DNA of 49,026 nucleotides, taken from the NCBI GenBank assembly GCA_030426465.1, contig JAUHYK010000026.1, forward strand, positions 1-49,026. The letters are read 5' to 3'. Position numbers and translations under genes: made by a program. Each line of letters begins with the position of its first letter. Position 1 is the stretch's first letter. Positions 17,633 through 26,439 of the stretch are shown here, piece after piece. The notes below the pieces were generated by a model, which did not search any database, had not been told where the DNA came from, and worked only from the letters and a program-made list of their open reading frames with translations. The stretch is from Alphaproteobacteria bacterium (GTDB taxonomy: Bacteria; Pseudomonadota; Alphaproteobacteria; Caulobacterales; Parvularculaceae).

Positions 17633-18324
17633 ACGCCAAAGACCGCTTGATCATCGCCCTCGACCTTGCGTCTGCGGAAGAAGCGCAGACCGTCATCGAC
17701 GCACTTGGCGAGGCGGGAACATTTTACAAAATCGGCTATCAGTTGATGCCCATTGGCGGGCTCGATCTGGCCAAGCGGCTCACCGACGCCGACAAAAAGG
17801 TCTTTCTCGATTTCAAATTTCACGATATCGGCGCGACCGTGGAGCGTGGTGTGAAAAGCGTTACAACATTTGGCGGCGATTTTCTGACTGTGCATGCCGA
17901 ACCCGATGTCCTGAAAGGCGCCGTCGACGGCAGGGGCGATGACAAGCGGCTCAAAATTCTCGCCGTGACTGTTCTGACAAGTCTCAATCAGGACAGCCTG
18001 ACGCGGATGGGGATCGATATCGCCCTGCCCGATCTTGTTCTAAAACGGGCGGAGTTCGCCGCCGAGGCTGGCGCGGACGGCGTCATCGCCTCCGCGAAAG
18101 AAGCCGCCGCGATCAAGGCGCGGTTCGGCGACGCCCTGACGATCGTCACCCCCGGCGTCAGACCCGCAGGCGCGGATGCAAATGACCAGAAACGGGTGGT
18201 GACGCCAGCTGACGCCATCGCCGCCGGCGCCGATCATCTGGTGGTCGGCCGGCCGATTATCGCCGCGAGCGACCCCGCCGCCAGCGCCAGCGCCATTCAG
18301 GATGAAATCGCCAGAGCGTTGTAA
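17629..18324 (+). CDS. pyrF: Orotidine 5'-phosphate decarboxylase
   Basis: A 231-residue TIM-barrel enzyme that decarboxylates OMP to UMP, the last step of pyrimidine synthesis. The active-site cluster DFKFHDIG (D61, K63, D66) and the phosphate-binding C-terminal segment VVGRPI are present. ATG 17629 shares ATGA with the nth stop (17629-17632), and AAAAGGAAAG just upstream, inside the nth tail, is its ribosome site. The two are therefore translationally coupled. Length is normal for the family. Confidence 0.95.
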   Translation: MNAKDRLIIALDLASAEEAQTVIDALGEAGTFYKIGYQLMPIGGLDLAKRLTDADKKVFLDFKFHDIGATVERGVKSVTTFGGDFLTVHAEPDVLKGAVDGRGDDKRLKILAVTVLTSLNQDSLTRMGIDIALPDLVLKRAEFAAEAGADGVIASAKEAAAIKARFGDALTIVTPGVRPAGADANDQKRVVTPADAIAAGADHLVVGRPIIAASDPAASASAIQDEIARAL

Positions 18325-18336
18325 GCGACGGTGAAG

Positions 18337-18930
18337 TCACTCGCCGTCAGCGGTCACAACGATCAGCGCCGAACATGCCGATTTGCCGGCTCTGCGGTAA
18401 CTGTGCGGCGTCTGGCTATCGAAATAAATCGCGTCGCCTTCATCGAGAATTTGTTCCTCGCCGCCGATCGCGATAGCGAGCTGCCCCTTCACTACGTAAA
18501 TCAACTCAACACCGTCATGGCTATGCGGTTCGGACGGCTCCGACTTCATGGAAAACTCAGCCAGGAAACCGTTGAGCTTTCTGTCCGTAGCCGGAAAGTT
18601 CAGACTTTCGAAAAAATAGGTTTCGCCTTTCGCCCCCTGCCGTTCGGGAAAGCGCATACGCTCTTTCTTGTGCGTCACGGCGATCAAGGGCCGATCGTTA
18701 TCTTCAGTGAAAAAGTGGTCGAGGCCGACGCCGTAGACCATCGCGATGCGCAACAGCGTCGGCAATGTCGGAATGATCTGGCCGCGCTCGATTTTCGACA
18801 GCATACCGACCGACAGGCCCGAATGCTCTCCTAGTTGCGCCAGCGCCATACCTTTATCGAGGCGCAGGGCCCGGACCTTTGATCCGATTTCATATTCTTC
18901 GAGACCTTTTGAGAGCGTATCCGAAAGCAT
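18337..18930 (-). CDS. XRE-family regulator with C-terminal cupin domain
   Basis: A 197-residue regulator. The N-terminal helix-turn-helix is at residues about 16-70 (LAQLGEHSGLSVGMLSKIERG), and a cupin_2 sensor domain is at about 115-190 (PHSHDGVELIYVVKGQLAIA, GDAIYFDSQTPHSYR). Related proteins (PuuR and SutR types) sense small metabolites. The start follows a 200-base AT-rich spacer with several inverted repeats that separates it from the fasciclin gene, so it probably controls itself and perhaps that neighbour. The ligand is unknown. Confidence 0.9.
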   Translation of the reverse strand: MLSDTLSKGLEEYEIGSKVRALRLDKGMALAQLGEHSGLSVGMLSKIERGQIIPTLPTLLRIAMVYGVGLDHFFTEDNDRPLIAVTHKKERMRFPERQGAKGETYFFESLNFPATDRKLNGFLAEFSMKSEPSEPHSHDGVELIYVVKGQLAIAIGGEEQILDEGDAIYFDSQTPHSYRRAGKSACSALIVVTADGE

Positions 18931-18954
18931 CTGGCGTCCATTTTTTCCCTAGAC

Positions 18955-19049
18955 AAAAAATAGCTCTATCTATTTTTCTTTACAAGAAAATACCTTCTAT
19001 CCTCACGAAAGTTTTATTATCAATAAAATTTATTTTCTTTATATGAAAG
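18955..19049. promoter_or_regulatory. Palindrome cluster in the XRE-cupin/fasciclin divergent spacer
   Basis: An AAAAATAG-N6-CTATTTTT palindrome (18956-18977) lies just upstream of the XRE start. It is followed by TTTTCTT-TAC-AAGAAAA (18974-18990) and a second copy of the word TTTTCTTTA with an imperfect CTTT-ATATG-AAAG repeat (19033-19049). The AT-rich character stands out from the GC-rich surroundings. These are candidate operators for the XRE-cupin protein. Confidence 0.5.
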
Positions 19050-19130
19050 TCGTCAATGGCGTTCACCAGACGCCTTTCGCCCGCTCCAGCCCCCGCCGAG
19101 CGGAATGTGCAGCAAAGGGAGAAGACCCAT

Positions 19131-19631
19131 ATGAAGATGAATTTTACGAAGACGCTTTTCGCCGCCGTCGCCGCGTTCGCGGCCGCCTTCGGCGTGGCCA
19201 ACGCCGATCATCACGGCAAAGCCAAGAAAGACATTGTCGACACCGCAGTTGCGGCAGGCGACTTCAACACGCTGGCCGCCGCGCTGGAAGCCGCCGGCCT
19301 GGTTGAGACATTGAAAGGTGAAGGTCCCTTCACCGTTTTCGCACCAACGGACGCAGCTTTTGCAAAGCTTCCCGCCGGCACTGTCGAAACTTTGTTGAAG
19401 CCGGAAAACAAGGACCAGTTGATCGCCATTCTGACCTACCACGTCCTTCCCGGCAAAGTGATGTCAGCCGACATCGCCGGTCAAAAACTCGACGTTGAAA
19501 CGGTCCAGGGCTCGACAATTTCCGTGGACGCCACCGACGGCGTGAAGGTCGATGACGCATCCGTCACGACGGCTGACATCAAAGCGTCCAATGGCGTCAT
19601 TCACGTCATCGACGCCGTCGTGATGCCGTAA
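19131..19631 (+). CDS. Exported fasciclin (FAS1) domain protein
   Basis: A 166-residue protein. A signal peptide spans residues 1 to about 25 ([16 protein letters not shown]), and a single FAS1 domain fills the rest. It has the H1 motif [13 protein letters not shown], the YHVLPGKV motif and the closing [16 protein letters not shown]1 proteins mediate adhesion or bind surface ligands. ATG 19131 is supported by AAGGGAGAAG upstream. It is followed by a GC hairpin and then a beta-barrel protein, suggesting one transcript with partial termination between them. Confidence 0.92.
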   Translation: MKMNFTKTLFAAVAAFAAAFGVANADHHGKAKKDIVDTAVAAGDFNTLAAALEAAGLVETLKGEGPFTVFAPTDAAFAKLPAGTVETLLKPENKDQLIAILTYHVLPGKVMSADIAGQKLDVETVQGSTISVDATDGVKVDDASVTTADIKASNGVIHVIDAVVMP

Positions 19632-19644
19632 ACGCAAACAATGA

Positions 19645-19676
19645 GCGGCGGCCCGGCGCAGGCCGAGAGCCGCCGC
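19645..19676 (+). terminator. Stem-loop between fasciclin and beta-barrel genes
   Basis: Eight-base perfect arms GCGGCGGC (19645-19652) and GCCGCCGC (19669-19676) enclose a GC-rich loop. There is no T run, so it is more likely an mRNA-stabilising or attenuating structure than a full terminator. Confidence 0.35.
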
Positions 19677-19742
19677 ATTCCAACCTCATAACAATCCAGT
19701 CGGCGGAGAAAATTCCGCCTGAAAATATAGGGAAAAGGAATC

Positions 19743-20519
19743 ATGACTGCTCTTAAACGCCTGTCCGCCGCGCTTATTGCATCCACCGCCATTTCGGGCG
19801 CCGCGCAAGCAGAAGAATATTACGCCTCACTGTCCGGCGGGGTTTCACTGCTCGGCGATTCCACAAATGACGGCGCTTTTGATGGCGCATTCACAACCGG
19901 TGAAGGAACGACCATACCGGCGGGAACCGTCCTGCCAGACGGAACGCCGGTTGGCTGGGAAACGGATTTCGACACCGGCTTTTCTGTCGCTGGCGCGCTT
20001 GGCAAACGCTACGGCGCCTTTCGCGGCGAGATTGAGGTCGCATATCAGGTGAACGACGTCGACTCTCACGCCGCTGTCACCGCCGGCGGCATTGCCCTCG
20101 ATGGCGAAGACGCCGGCGTTCTGATCACCGGCTCGCCTAATCTTGGCGTCAACGTTGGCGACCTTGTCGCGGACGGCCAGGGCGATGTGTCCAACATCTT
20201 CGTCATGGCGAATGTCTTTTACGATTTCGACACGGGCGGCCCGTTGAAACCCTATCTCGGCGCCGGCATCGGCGTCGGATTTGTGGATGTGAATTATTCA
20301 CCGTCCGATGTGCCGATCATACAGGACGATGCGACGGCCTTCGCTTATCAGGGCGTTGCAGGCGTCGCGTATGAAGTCTCTCCCTCTATCGATCTTACGG
20401 TCGCCTATCGCTACCGCGCCACGACAGATGTCTCCGTAGAAGCTGATCTTTTCTCCGCAGACTTCGACATCGAAAATCGCGCCTCCATCGTCGAGGCTGG
20501 CCTGCGATTTAATTTCTAA
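19743..20519 (+). CDS. Outer-membrane beta-barrel protein
   Basis: A 258-residue protein with a signal peptide (residues 1 to about 22, ending AAQA) followed by alternating strands. It ends in an aromatic C-terminal residue as part of LRFNF, the hallmark of BAM-inserted barrels. Segments YLGAGIGVGFVDVNY and DLTVAYRYR resemble the small OMP_b-brl/P44-Msp2 family. GGGAAAAGGAATC gives a good ribosome site. Its role may be structural or as a surface antigen; no enzyme motifs are seen. Confidence 0.85.
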   Translation: MTALKRLSAALIASTAISGAAQAEEYYASLSGGVSLLGDSTNDGAFDGAFTTGEGTTIPAGTVLPDGTPVGWETDFDTGFSVAGALGKRYGAFRGEIEVAYQVNDVDSHAAVTAGGIALDGEDAGVLITGSPNLGVNVGDLVADGQGDVSNIFVMANVFYDFDTGGPLKPYLGAGIGVGFVDVNYSPSDVPIIQDDATAFAYQGVAGVAYEVSPSIDLTVAYRYRATTDVSVEADLFSADFDIENRASIVEAGLRFNF

Positions 20520-20567
20520 CCCCTCGGGCGCTTACTCTCCCCCCACACGACCCAAGCGCCCCTACTG

Positions 20568-20603
20568 GCCGCCGCCATTCGATTCTGTGGCGGCGGCTTT
20601 TTT
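20568..20603 (+). terminator. Rho-independent terminator after the beta-barrel gene
   Basis: Ten-base perfect arms GCCGCCGCCA (20568-20577) and TGGCGGCGGC (20588-20597), a 10-base loop and six T residues. Clean intrinsic terminator for the fasciclin/beta-barrel unit. Confidence 0.85.
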
Positions 20604-20765
20604 GCGCCGCTATCGGCTTTCTTTGCGGCAAGCCCCGTCTCATCAAACCCAAATCCCCCGATAAAGCTCTGCTTTTTCTGGAAATTCCTAGCCGCCTCCC
20701 CTAAATTGGAGGATCAGGGGAATAACAGGGACAATAATCCTCGGGGTGGAAGGCGGACTTGAGCC

Positions 20766-22535
20766 ATGAGTGATCCGGTCAAGCGGATCGAGCGCCGGTC
20801 ACGGCGCGCGATCTTTCAGGCTTATCTCGATAATGCGCGGCGCGAGAAAAGCGACAAAGTCGTCATCACCGATGGCGACGGGCGCAAGCTGACGCACAAA
20901 GACATCACACAGGGCGCCTTTGCACTAGGCGGCGCGCTCGGACGATTGACGGCGAAGAATGAGCGCGTGGGCGTTTTGCTGCCTACCAGCGCTGGGGCGG
21001 TTATCGGCCTCTTCGCTCTTTTGTCGCGCGGGCGCGTGCCGGCGATGCTCAATTTCACTTCAGGTTCGAAAAACCTCCTGGCCGCGTGCAAGGCTGCGGA
21101 AGTGACGAAGATTATATCGTCGAAAAAATTCGTCGAGCTTGCCGGACTTGAAAAATTAATTGGCGAGCTTTCCGCCGTGGTTGGGGTCATCTATCTTGAA
21201 GATGTGCGCGAGCAGATCAAGCCTCGCGACAAAGCGCTCGCCTTGCTGGGCCCAATCTTGCCATCAGTGCTCGCCGCGACGCCGAATCCAGAAGACCCCG
21301 GCGTTATTCTCTTCACATCCGGCACCGAAGGCGCGCCCAAAGGCGTTGTTCTTTCGCACCAGAACATCATCGCCAATATCGAACAGATTTCAGCGCATGT
21401 GGAACTTCTGCCTACGGATATTTTCTTCAATCCGCTGCCGACTTTTCACTGTTACGGCCTGACCGCCGGCGCCTTGTGGCCTATTCTCAATGGCTATCCA
21501 GTGGTGTTTCACCCCTCGCCCTTACAGACGAAAATCATTCCCAAGCGAATCTTCGAGACGGGCTCGACGGTCCTGTTCGCCACCGACACTTTCCTGTCGC
21601 AATATATGCGCGCGAGCCCCGATGGCGGCATGTCGTCCTTGCGGATCGCCGTTTGCGGCGCCGAGCGGGTGCGCGACGAGACCCGGCAGGCCGCGGAAAA
21701 ACGCTTTGGTTTCGAGGTGTTGGAAGGCTATGGCGTCACCGAAGGTTCGCCAGTGCTGGCCGCGAACCAGCCCGGCGACATCCGCTCCGGCACCGTCGGC
21801 CAGCTCCTGCCCGGGATTGATCACCGGCTGGAGCCCGTTGAGGGCCTTGAAGGGGCCGGGCGGCTTTTCGTCCGTGGCCTGAACATTATGAAGGGCTATC
21901 TCTCGCCGGATGATCCGGGCGTCATCACGCCGCTCGCCGATGGCTGGCACGACACTGGCGATATCGTTTCCTTCGACACGCAGGGCTACATGTCAATCCG
22001 CGGCCGCCTGAAACGCTTCGCCAAGATCGGCGGCGAAATGGTGTCGCTCGCGGTTGTCGAGAATTGCGCTTCCGCCGTCTGGCCGGACAATCTCCATGCG
22101 GCGGCGATCATGCCCGATGCGAAAAAAGGCGAACAGGTGATCCTTGTCACTGATCGCGCCGATGCACAGCGCCCGCTCCTCCTCGCCTGGGCCCAATCGC
22201 ACGGCGTGCCGGAGATCGCGGTGCCGAAAAAGATTGTCTCCGTCGACGAAATCCCCGTGCTCGGCACCGGCAAGATTGATTTCCTCAAGGTGAAAACTCT
22301 CGCCGAAGAAGCGCTTGCGGCGGCGCAGGCGGCGAAGGAAGAGCCGCCTATGACCGCTTTCGACAAGAAGGAACTCAAAAAGCGGGAAGCGGCTGAGAAA
22401 GCCGAAAAAAAGCGCCTCGAAAAAGAAGCGAAAGCGACAGAGAAGGCGGCGGCGAAAGAGTCCAGGGAAGCAGATCAGCCCACGGACAGCGCCGCAAACG
22501 ACGATGACGTCGAAAAGAAAGACGCGGCGGAGTAG
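20766..22535 (+). CDS. AMP-binding acyl-CoA/acyl-ACP synthetase-like enzyme
   Basis: A 589-residue ANL-superfamily enzyme that activates a carboxylic acid with ATP. It carries the P-loop-like motif LFTSGTEGAPKGV, the substrate-pocket region FFNPLPTFHCYG, the A5 motif GYGVTEGSP, the hinge DTGDIV...GRLKRFAKIGGEMVSL and the catalytic lysine context LGTGKIDFLKV. Overall layout resembles the acyl-ACP synthetase half of Aas. After about residue 525 comes a ~60-residue Lys/Glu/Ala-rich tail, unusual for the family. No carrier protein is adjacent, so the acyl acceptor is unknown. It converges on hemY with stops touching. Confidence 0.85.
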   Translation: MSDPVKRIERRSRRAIFQAYLDNARREKSDKVVITDGDGRKLTHKDITQGAFALGGALGRLTAKNERVGVLLPTSAGAVIGLFALLSRGRVPAMLNFTSGSKNLLAACKAAEVTKIISSKKFVELAGLEKLIGELSAVVGVIYLEDVREQIKPRDKALALLGPILPSVLAATPNPEDPGVILFTSGTEGAPKGVVLSHQNIIANIEQISAHVELLPTDIFFNPLPTFHCYGLTAGALWPILNGYPVVFHPSPLQTKIIPKRIFETGSTVLFATDTFLSQYMRASPDGGMSSLRIAVCGAERVRDETRQAAEKRFGFEVLEGYGVTEGSPVLAANQPGDIRSGTVGQLLPGIDHRLEPVEGLEGAGRLFVRGLNIMKGYLSPDDPGVITPLADGWHDTGDIVSFDTQGYMSIRGRLKRFAKIGGEMVSLAVVENCASAVWPDNLHAAAIMPDAKKGEQVILVTDRADAQRPLLLAWAQSHGVPEIAVPKKIVSVDEIPVLGTGKIDFLKVKTLAEEALAAAQAAKEEPPMTAFDKKELKKREAAEKAEKKRLEKEAKATEKAAAKESREADQPTDSAANDDDVEKKDAAE

Positions 22536-24053
22536 TTAAGAAACCTCCCGCGCCGCATTGGCCGCGCGTTCAGCTTCTTCATCATCATGGATGTGATCGT
22601 CGCCTTCCGGGTCGTCATGCTGCGAGACATCTTTCTCGGCAGACTCGGCTGGCTCCTCCGCAGGCTTTCCTTCCTGCGGCGTTTCAGCGTCTTCCTCGAG
22701 CTCTTCAGGCGCTTCCTCAACAACCGGCGGCGCGAGGAGAAGTTTCACTTCTTCGGGCGCGAGACCGGCGGTCGCTTCTTCAATCGGCGGCGGCGACAGC
22801 CGCGCATAGTCCATGAATTCGCGGATCAAGCGCGCCCAACCTTCGCGCGTTAAATGAAAAGCGCCTTCGGCGCCGGGGCGCGGATCGCGCGGCGCGGAGG
22901 CGGCATGTTCATACCAGACTTGCGCCGCCGCCTCGCCGCGAAGGCCCGCCGCCGCTTTCGCCATCAATGAGAAAGCCGCAGGGCTCGCCGTCTTCGACAC
23001 ATGGGCTTCCAGCGCGTCGACGGCGCCCTGCCAGTCTTCGACAAGCGTCGCCGCACGCGCCTTTAACAGAGCCGCCTCGTCCGAAGTCGGGTTTTTCTCG
23101 GCCAGCTTGTTCAGCTTGGCGGCGCGCTTTTCCGGAGTATCGTCCTTATAGAGACGATCATAGAGCTTGATCAGCGCGGGATGGGCGCTCGCCGCAAAAC
23201 CGGTTTCCAGAATCTTCGCCGCCTTGGAGGTTTTACCGTCATCCATGGCGATGCGCGCCGCAAGAACCGATGCCGGGGTGAAGTCCGGCGCCAGCTTCAG
23301 GGCCGCCTCAGCCTCACCCATAGCCGCCGCCGGGTCGCTTTCCGCATGGGCGTCAGCCGTCATCAAGGCTGCGCGGGCGCGGTCGGCGCGCGCCGTTTCA
23401 ATCACCTTGTTCTTTTGTGCATTGATCACCGCCGCGCGGGTTTCGTTCCAGGCCCCGCGCTCAAGCCCCAGATCGAACACCGACTGGAACGCCCAGGCGG
23501 CGTTGGGGCGCAGACGGAAAGCGCGTTCAGCATAGCCCTTCGCGGCGTCATGTTCACCCGCCGCCATCGCTTGCGCGTATAGACCTTTGAGGCCGATAAA
23601 TTCCGTTTCGGGCGCCGCGAGCATCGCCGAAAAGCTTTCCTTCGCCGCCGCCGCATCGCCGGAAAGCTGCGCCGCCTGCGCCGTCAGGAGACGGGTCAGC
23701 GCAACATCTTCCAGATTGCGGCGCGCGACACGAGCGTGATGGGCCGCATCTTCGCCATCGCCTGCTGCGGCGGCTTCCAGCCCGCGCGTCAGCGCCGCGA
23801 TGCCGCGCTCTCGCTTTGTCTGGGCGTCCTTGGCTTTGATCTTCGCCGGGATGGCCATGATGTCTTTGATTTTGTGGGTAAGATAAATCGCCGCGAGGAA
23901 AAGCACCACCAGCGCGCCCATGATCAAACCCGATGGCCCATCGAAATGATAGCCAAACGCCTCACCGGTGATACGGCTATCGAGACTTGCGAAATAAGTA
24001 ATGACAAAGGCGAAAAAGACAGCGCCCAGCAAAAACATCAGAATGCGGATCAT
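22536..24053 (-). CDS. hemY: HemY-family heme biosynthesis-associated membrane protein
   Basis: A 505-residue protein with two N-terminal membrane segments (ILMFLLGAVFFAFVITYFAS and SGLIMGALVVLFLAAIYL) and a long TPR-like helical domain, as in the HemY N-terminal family. The last ~60 residues are very acidic (EEDAETPQEGKPAEE and DDPEGDDHIHDDEEAE). Its enzymatic role is not established in this family. It is the last gene of the hemC-hemD-mic60-hemY operon, nine bases after mic60. Confidence 0.85.
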   Translation of the reverse strand: MIRILMFLLGAVFFAFVITYFASLDSRITGEAFGYHFDGPSGLIMGALVVLFLAAIYLTHKIKDIMAIPAKIKAKDAQTKRERGIAALTRGLEAAAAGDGEDAAHHARVARRNLEDVALTRLLTAQAAQLSGDAAAAKESFSAMLAAPETEFIGLKGLYAQAMAAGEHDAAKGYAERAFRLRPNAAWAFQSVFDLGLERGAWNETRAAVINAQKNKVIETARADRARAALMTADAHAESDPAAAMGEAEAALKLAPDFTPASVLAARIAMDDGKTSKAAKILETGFAASAHPALIKLYDRLYKDDTPEKRAAKLNKLAEKNPTSDEAALLKARAATLVEDWQGAVDALEAHVSKTASPAAFSLMAKAAAGLRGEAAAQVWYEHAASAPRDPRPGAEGAFHLTREGWARLIREFMDYARLSPPPIEEATAGLAPEEVKLLLAPPVVEEAPEELEEDAETPQEGKPAEEPAESAEKDVSQHDDPEGDDHIHDDEEAERAANAAREVS

Positions 24054-24062
24054 AACGCCCCC

Positions 24063-25667
24063 TTACTCCGCTTCGCCGGAAAGCTGCACTGTGAGCCTCG
24101 CAATCGCAGCCTGCGCTTCTGCGCGTGCGCGGGCGTCAGCGATCCATCCCGCCATCGCTTCTTGCGCGGGCAATGGCAAATCTTCAAGCTGGAGGAGCGC
24201 AAAACCAATCTCGCCCTGCTCCAGCGCATTTTCCGCCCGTGACAGGATAGCGCCCGGATCGTCTCCATCCATGGGTATGGCGGGGCGCACACTGATCAGG
24301 CTTTTCGCCCGCGCAAAGATGCCGGACAAGCCACCGCCCGCCTCTGACTGCCCTGCGGCGGCGAGCGCACGGCGCGCCGCCGCATCAAAGCTTTCACGCA
24401 TCTGCACGTCGCTTTTCACCCCGGTTTGCGCATGCGTCTCCAGCGCCACGGTCGCAGAGGGCTCAAACTCCGCAAGCACGCTAAGTTCCTCCGTGAAGGG
24501 CGCGCCCTGATCCACCGCACGCGAAAGCGCGGCGAGGGCGTAGGAGGCCTTCATATGCTGCCTGGAAACCGTTGCGCCTTCCCTGCGCAGCTTTTCAATC
24601 TCGCCGCGCATCGTTGCGATTTCCTGAGTCAGCGCCTCCTCCCGCGCATTGGCGAGTTGAAGCGTCTCCAGCATATCCTGAAGCTCGTCATTTTGCTCCG
24701 TGTTAATCCGCCGCGCACTTTCCAGCGCAGCGGTCAGCTCCGCACGCTCCTCTTCAAAGGCCGCGCGCATGGATTCCATCTCTGACTGCATAGCGACCGC
24801 TTCATCCTCGGCCGAGGCGGCGGACGATACAGCAACCGTCTCCTCCGTCTCGGTTTCAGGCGCCGGTTCAACGTCTTCAGGGGCCTCAAGCGCAGCCTGT
24901 TCCGAAACGTCGCCTTCGGGCGCTGCGGAGGGATATTCCTGCACATCCTCGCCGATGGCCTCTGCGTCCTGCTGCGTTTCACCAGCATCGGCGCCATCTG
25001 TCGCGGCAGCTTCCGTCACTTCATCTGTAGACAGATCATCATCCAGCGCAACTTCAGCCTCGCCGAATTGGCGCATAGCCTCTTTTGCGCCCTCTTCAAC
25101 GCTATTGGAGATTTTTGAGCCGCTGGCTTCCGTCACCGGCGGCAGAAACCCGCTGCTCTGTTCACCGGTTTCGCCTGCGGCTTCTTCAGAGGGCTCTGGC
25201 GCCAGATCGTCTGCAGCGAGATTTTCGATTTTCGCCTGAGGCGTCTCGGGCGTATCAACCTCGTTGTCGGGCGCCACGTCAGACGCCGCTTCCTGCTCGA
25301 CCGGGAGCGCAGCATCATCTTGCATTTCTGAGATTTCAGGCGCCGTTTCTTCGCTCTGAGGCGGCGCTACCTCCACTGCGGCGTCACTGACGGGCTTCAT
25401 CTGAAGGCGCCACACCGCAAAGGCGATCAACGCTACGACCACAAACGCCAGGAACAACATGACCCCGGGGGTCAGGGTTGATTTGCGCCTTCCCCCGTCG
25501 CCGCCGTCTCCCGGATTGCTTTCATGCGCATCCGGCGGCGCCTGATCCGCCGGCGCGTCATCTTCAAACGCGTCCTCAACCGGCGGCGTCTCGCTGACAA
25601 GTTCCGCCTCCACCTCAGGGAGGCTGTCCTCATCCTTCTTATCCTGTGCGTCGCCATTCTGCGTCAC
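24063..25667 (-). CDS. Mitofilin/Mic60-like inner-membrane protein
   Basis: A 534-residue protein with an acidic N-terminal region, one transmembrane helix at about residues 69-88 (TLTPGVMLFLAFVVVALIAFAVW) and a long low-complexity acidic region to about 290. A coiled coil follows at about 295-365, then a C-terminal mitofilin-like domain. In alphaproteobacteria Mic60 homologues lie beside hemY and hemD, as here, and shape intracytoplasmic membranes, a role shared with mitochondrial Mic60. The start appears to be GTG 25667 after GAGGA. Placement supports the call more than primary sequence does. Confidence 0.75.
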   Translation of the reverse strand: MTQNGDAQDKKDEDSLPEVEAELVSETPPVEDAFEDDAPADQAPPDAHESNPGDGGDGGRRKSTLTPGVMLFLAFVVVALIAFAVWRLQMKPVSDAAVEVAPPQSEETAPEISEMQDDAALPVEQEAASDVAPDNEVDTPETPQAKIENLAADDLAPEPSEEAAGETGEQSSGFLPPVTEASGSKISNSVEEGAKEAMRQFGEAEVALDDDLSTDEVTEAAATDGADAGETQQDAEAIGEDVQEYPSAAPEGDVSEQAALEAPEDVEPAPETETEETVAVSSAASAEDEAVAMQSEMESMRAAFEEERAELTAALESARRINTEQNDELQDMLETLQLANAREEALTQEIATMRGEIEKLRREGATVSRQHMKASYALAALSRAVDQGAPFTEELSVLAEFEPSATVALETHAQTGVKSDVQMRESFDAAARRALAAAGQSEAGGGLSGIFARAKSLISVRPAIPMDGDDPGAILSRAENALEQGEIGFALLQLEDLPLPAQEAMAGWIADARARAEAQAAIARLTVQLSGEAE

Positions 25668-25719
25668 GTTTCATCCTCAACTGCCCGCCCTTTGTAGATA
25701 AGGCCCGGCTTGTTTGCGC

Positions 25720-26439
25720 TCAAGCGCGGGAAGCCTCGTTCGTGATGGTTTCGAGCATGTCTTGCGCCGTCATGCCGGAGGCTACCACAATCTCACCCCA
25801 AGTGACGGCGGACGCCGCCTGCGCCACCGCCGCGCTGAGGCAGAGGGCGCGCGCCCTTGAGAGCTGCGCGGTCAGCCCCGCTTTTTCAGCCAGCGCCAGA
25901 AACAGCGTCGCGGTGCGCGGTGAAAAAAGCGTGACCCAAACACCGGACTCGCTCTTCAGCGCCGCCACCGCTTCGGCGGCAAGCGCGTCTTCAGCCTTTG
26001 CATGGTAAAAGGTCTGGCGGCGCGCCGCGACGCCGCGCTCCCCGAGCATGGCGACAAGATCGCCCGCGCGATCGGCCCCTGCGATATGCAATATCGCTTT
26101 GTCTGAAAATGCGCTTTCGGAGACGATATGGTTGGTCAGCGCGTGAACATCGCCGCCCGCGACGCTGACATGTTCAAATCCCGCCGCTGTCGCCGCATTT
26201 GCGGTGACCGGGCCCACCGCAAACACCGGTAAGGATCGTTCCGGCGAATTCGCCGCAAAAGCGCGCACCCCATTGGCCGAGGTGAAGGCAAGGGCGCCCA
26301 CATCCGAAAGATCCGGCTCGATTTTTTCTATCTGAATGCGCATCACCGGGGAGAGGACCGGCTCAAGCCCCCGCGACCGGCACGCGGCGGCGAATTCCGA
26401 CGCATCGGGCTCCGCACGGGTAATCAGGACGTGCGTCAC
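25720..26439 (-). CDS. hemD: Uroporphyrinogen-III synthase
   Basis: A 239-residue enzyme that closes and inverts ring D of hydroxymethylbilane to make uroporphyrinogen III. It has the two-domain layout, with VLITRAEP at the start, then FTSANGVRAF and later VTLFSPRTATLF. The GTG start at 26439 shares bases with the hemC stop (GTGA), giving direct translational coupling. In-frame codons further upstream lie inside hemC and are not used as a start. The family is weakly conserved, but gene order secures the call. Confidence 0.9.
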   Translation of the reverse strand: MTHVLITRAEPDASEFAAACRSRGLEPVLSPVMRIQIEKIEPDLSDVGALAFTSANGVRAFAANSPERSLPVFAVGPVTANAATAAGFEHVSVAGGDVHALTNHIVSESAFSDKAILHIAGADRAGDLVAMLGERGVAARRQTFYHAKAEDALAAEAVAALKSESGVWVTLFSPRTATLFLALAEKAGLTAQLSRARALCLSAAVAQAASAVTWGEIVVASGMTAQDMLETITNEASRA

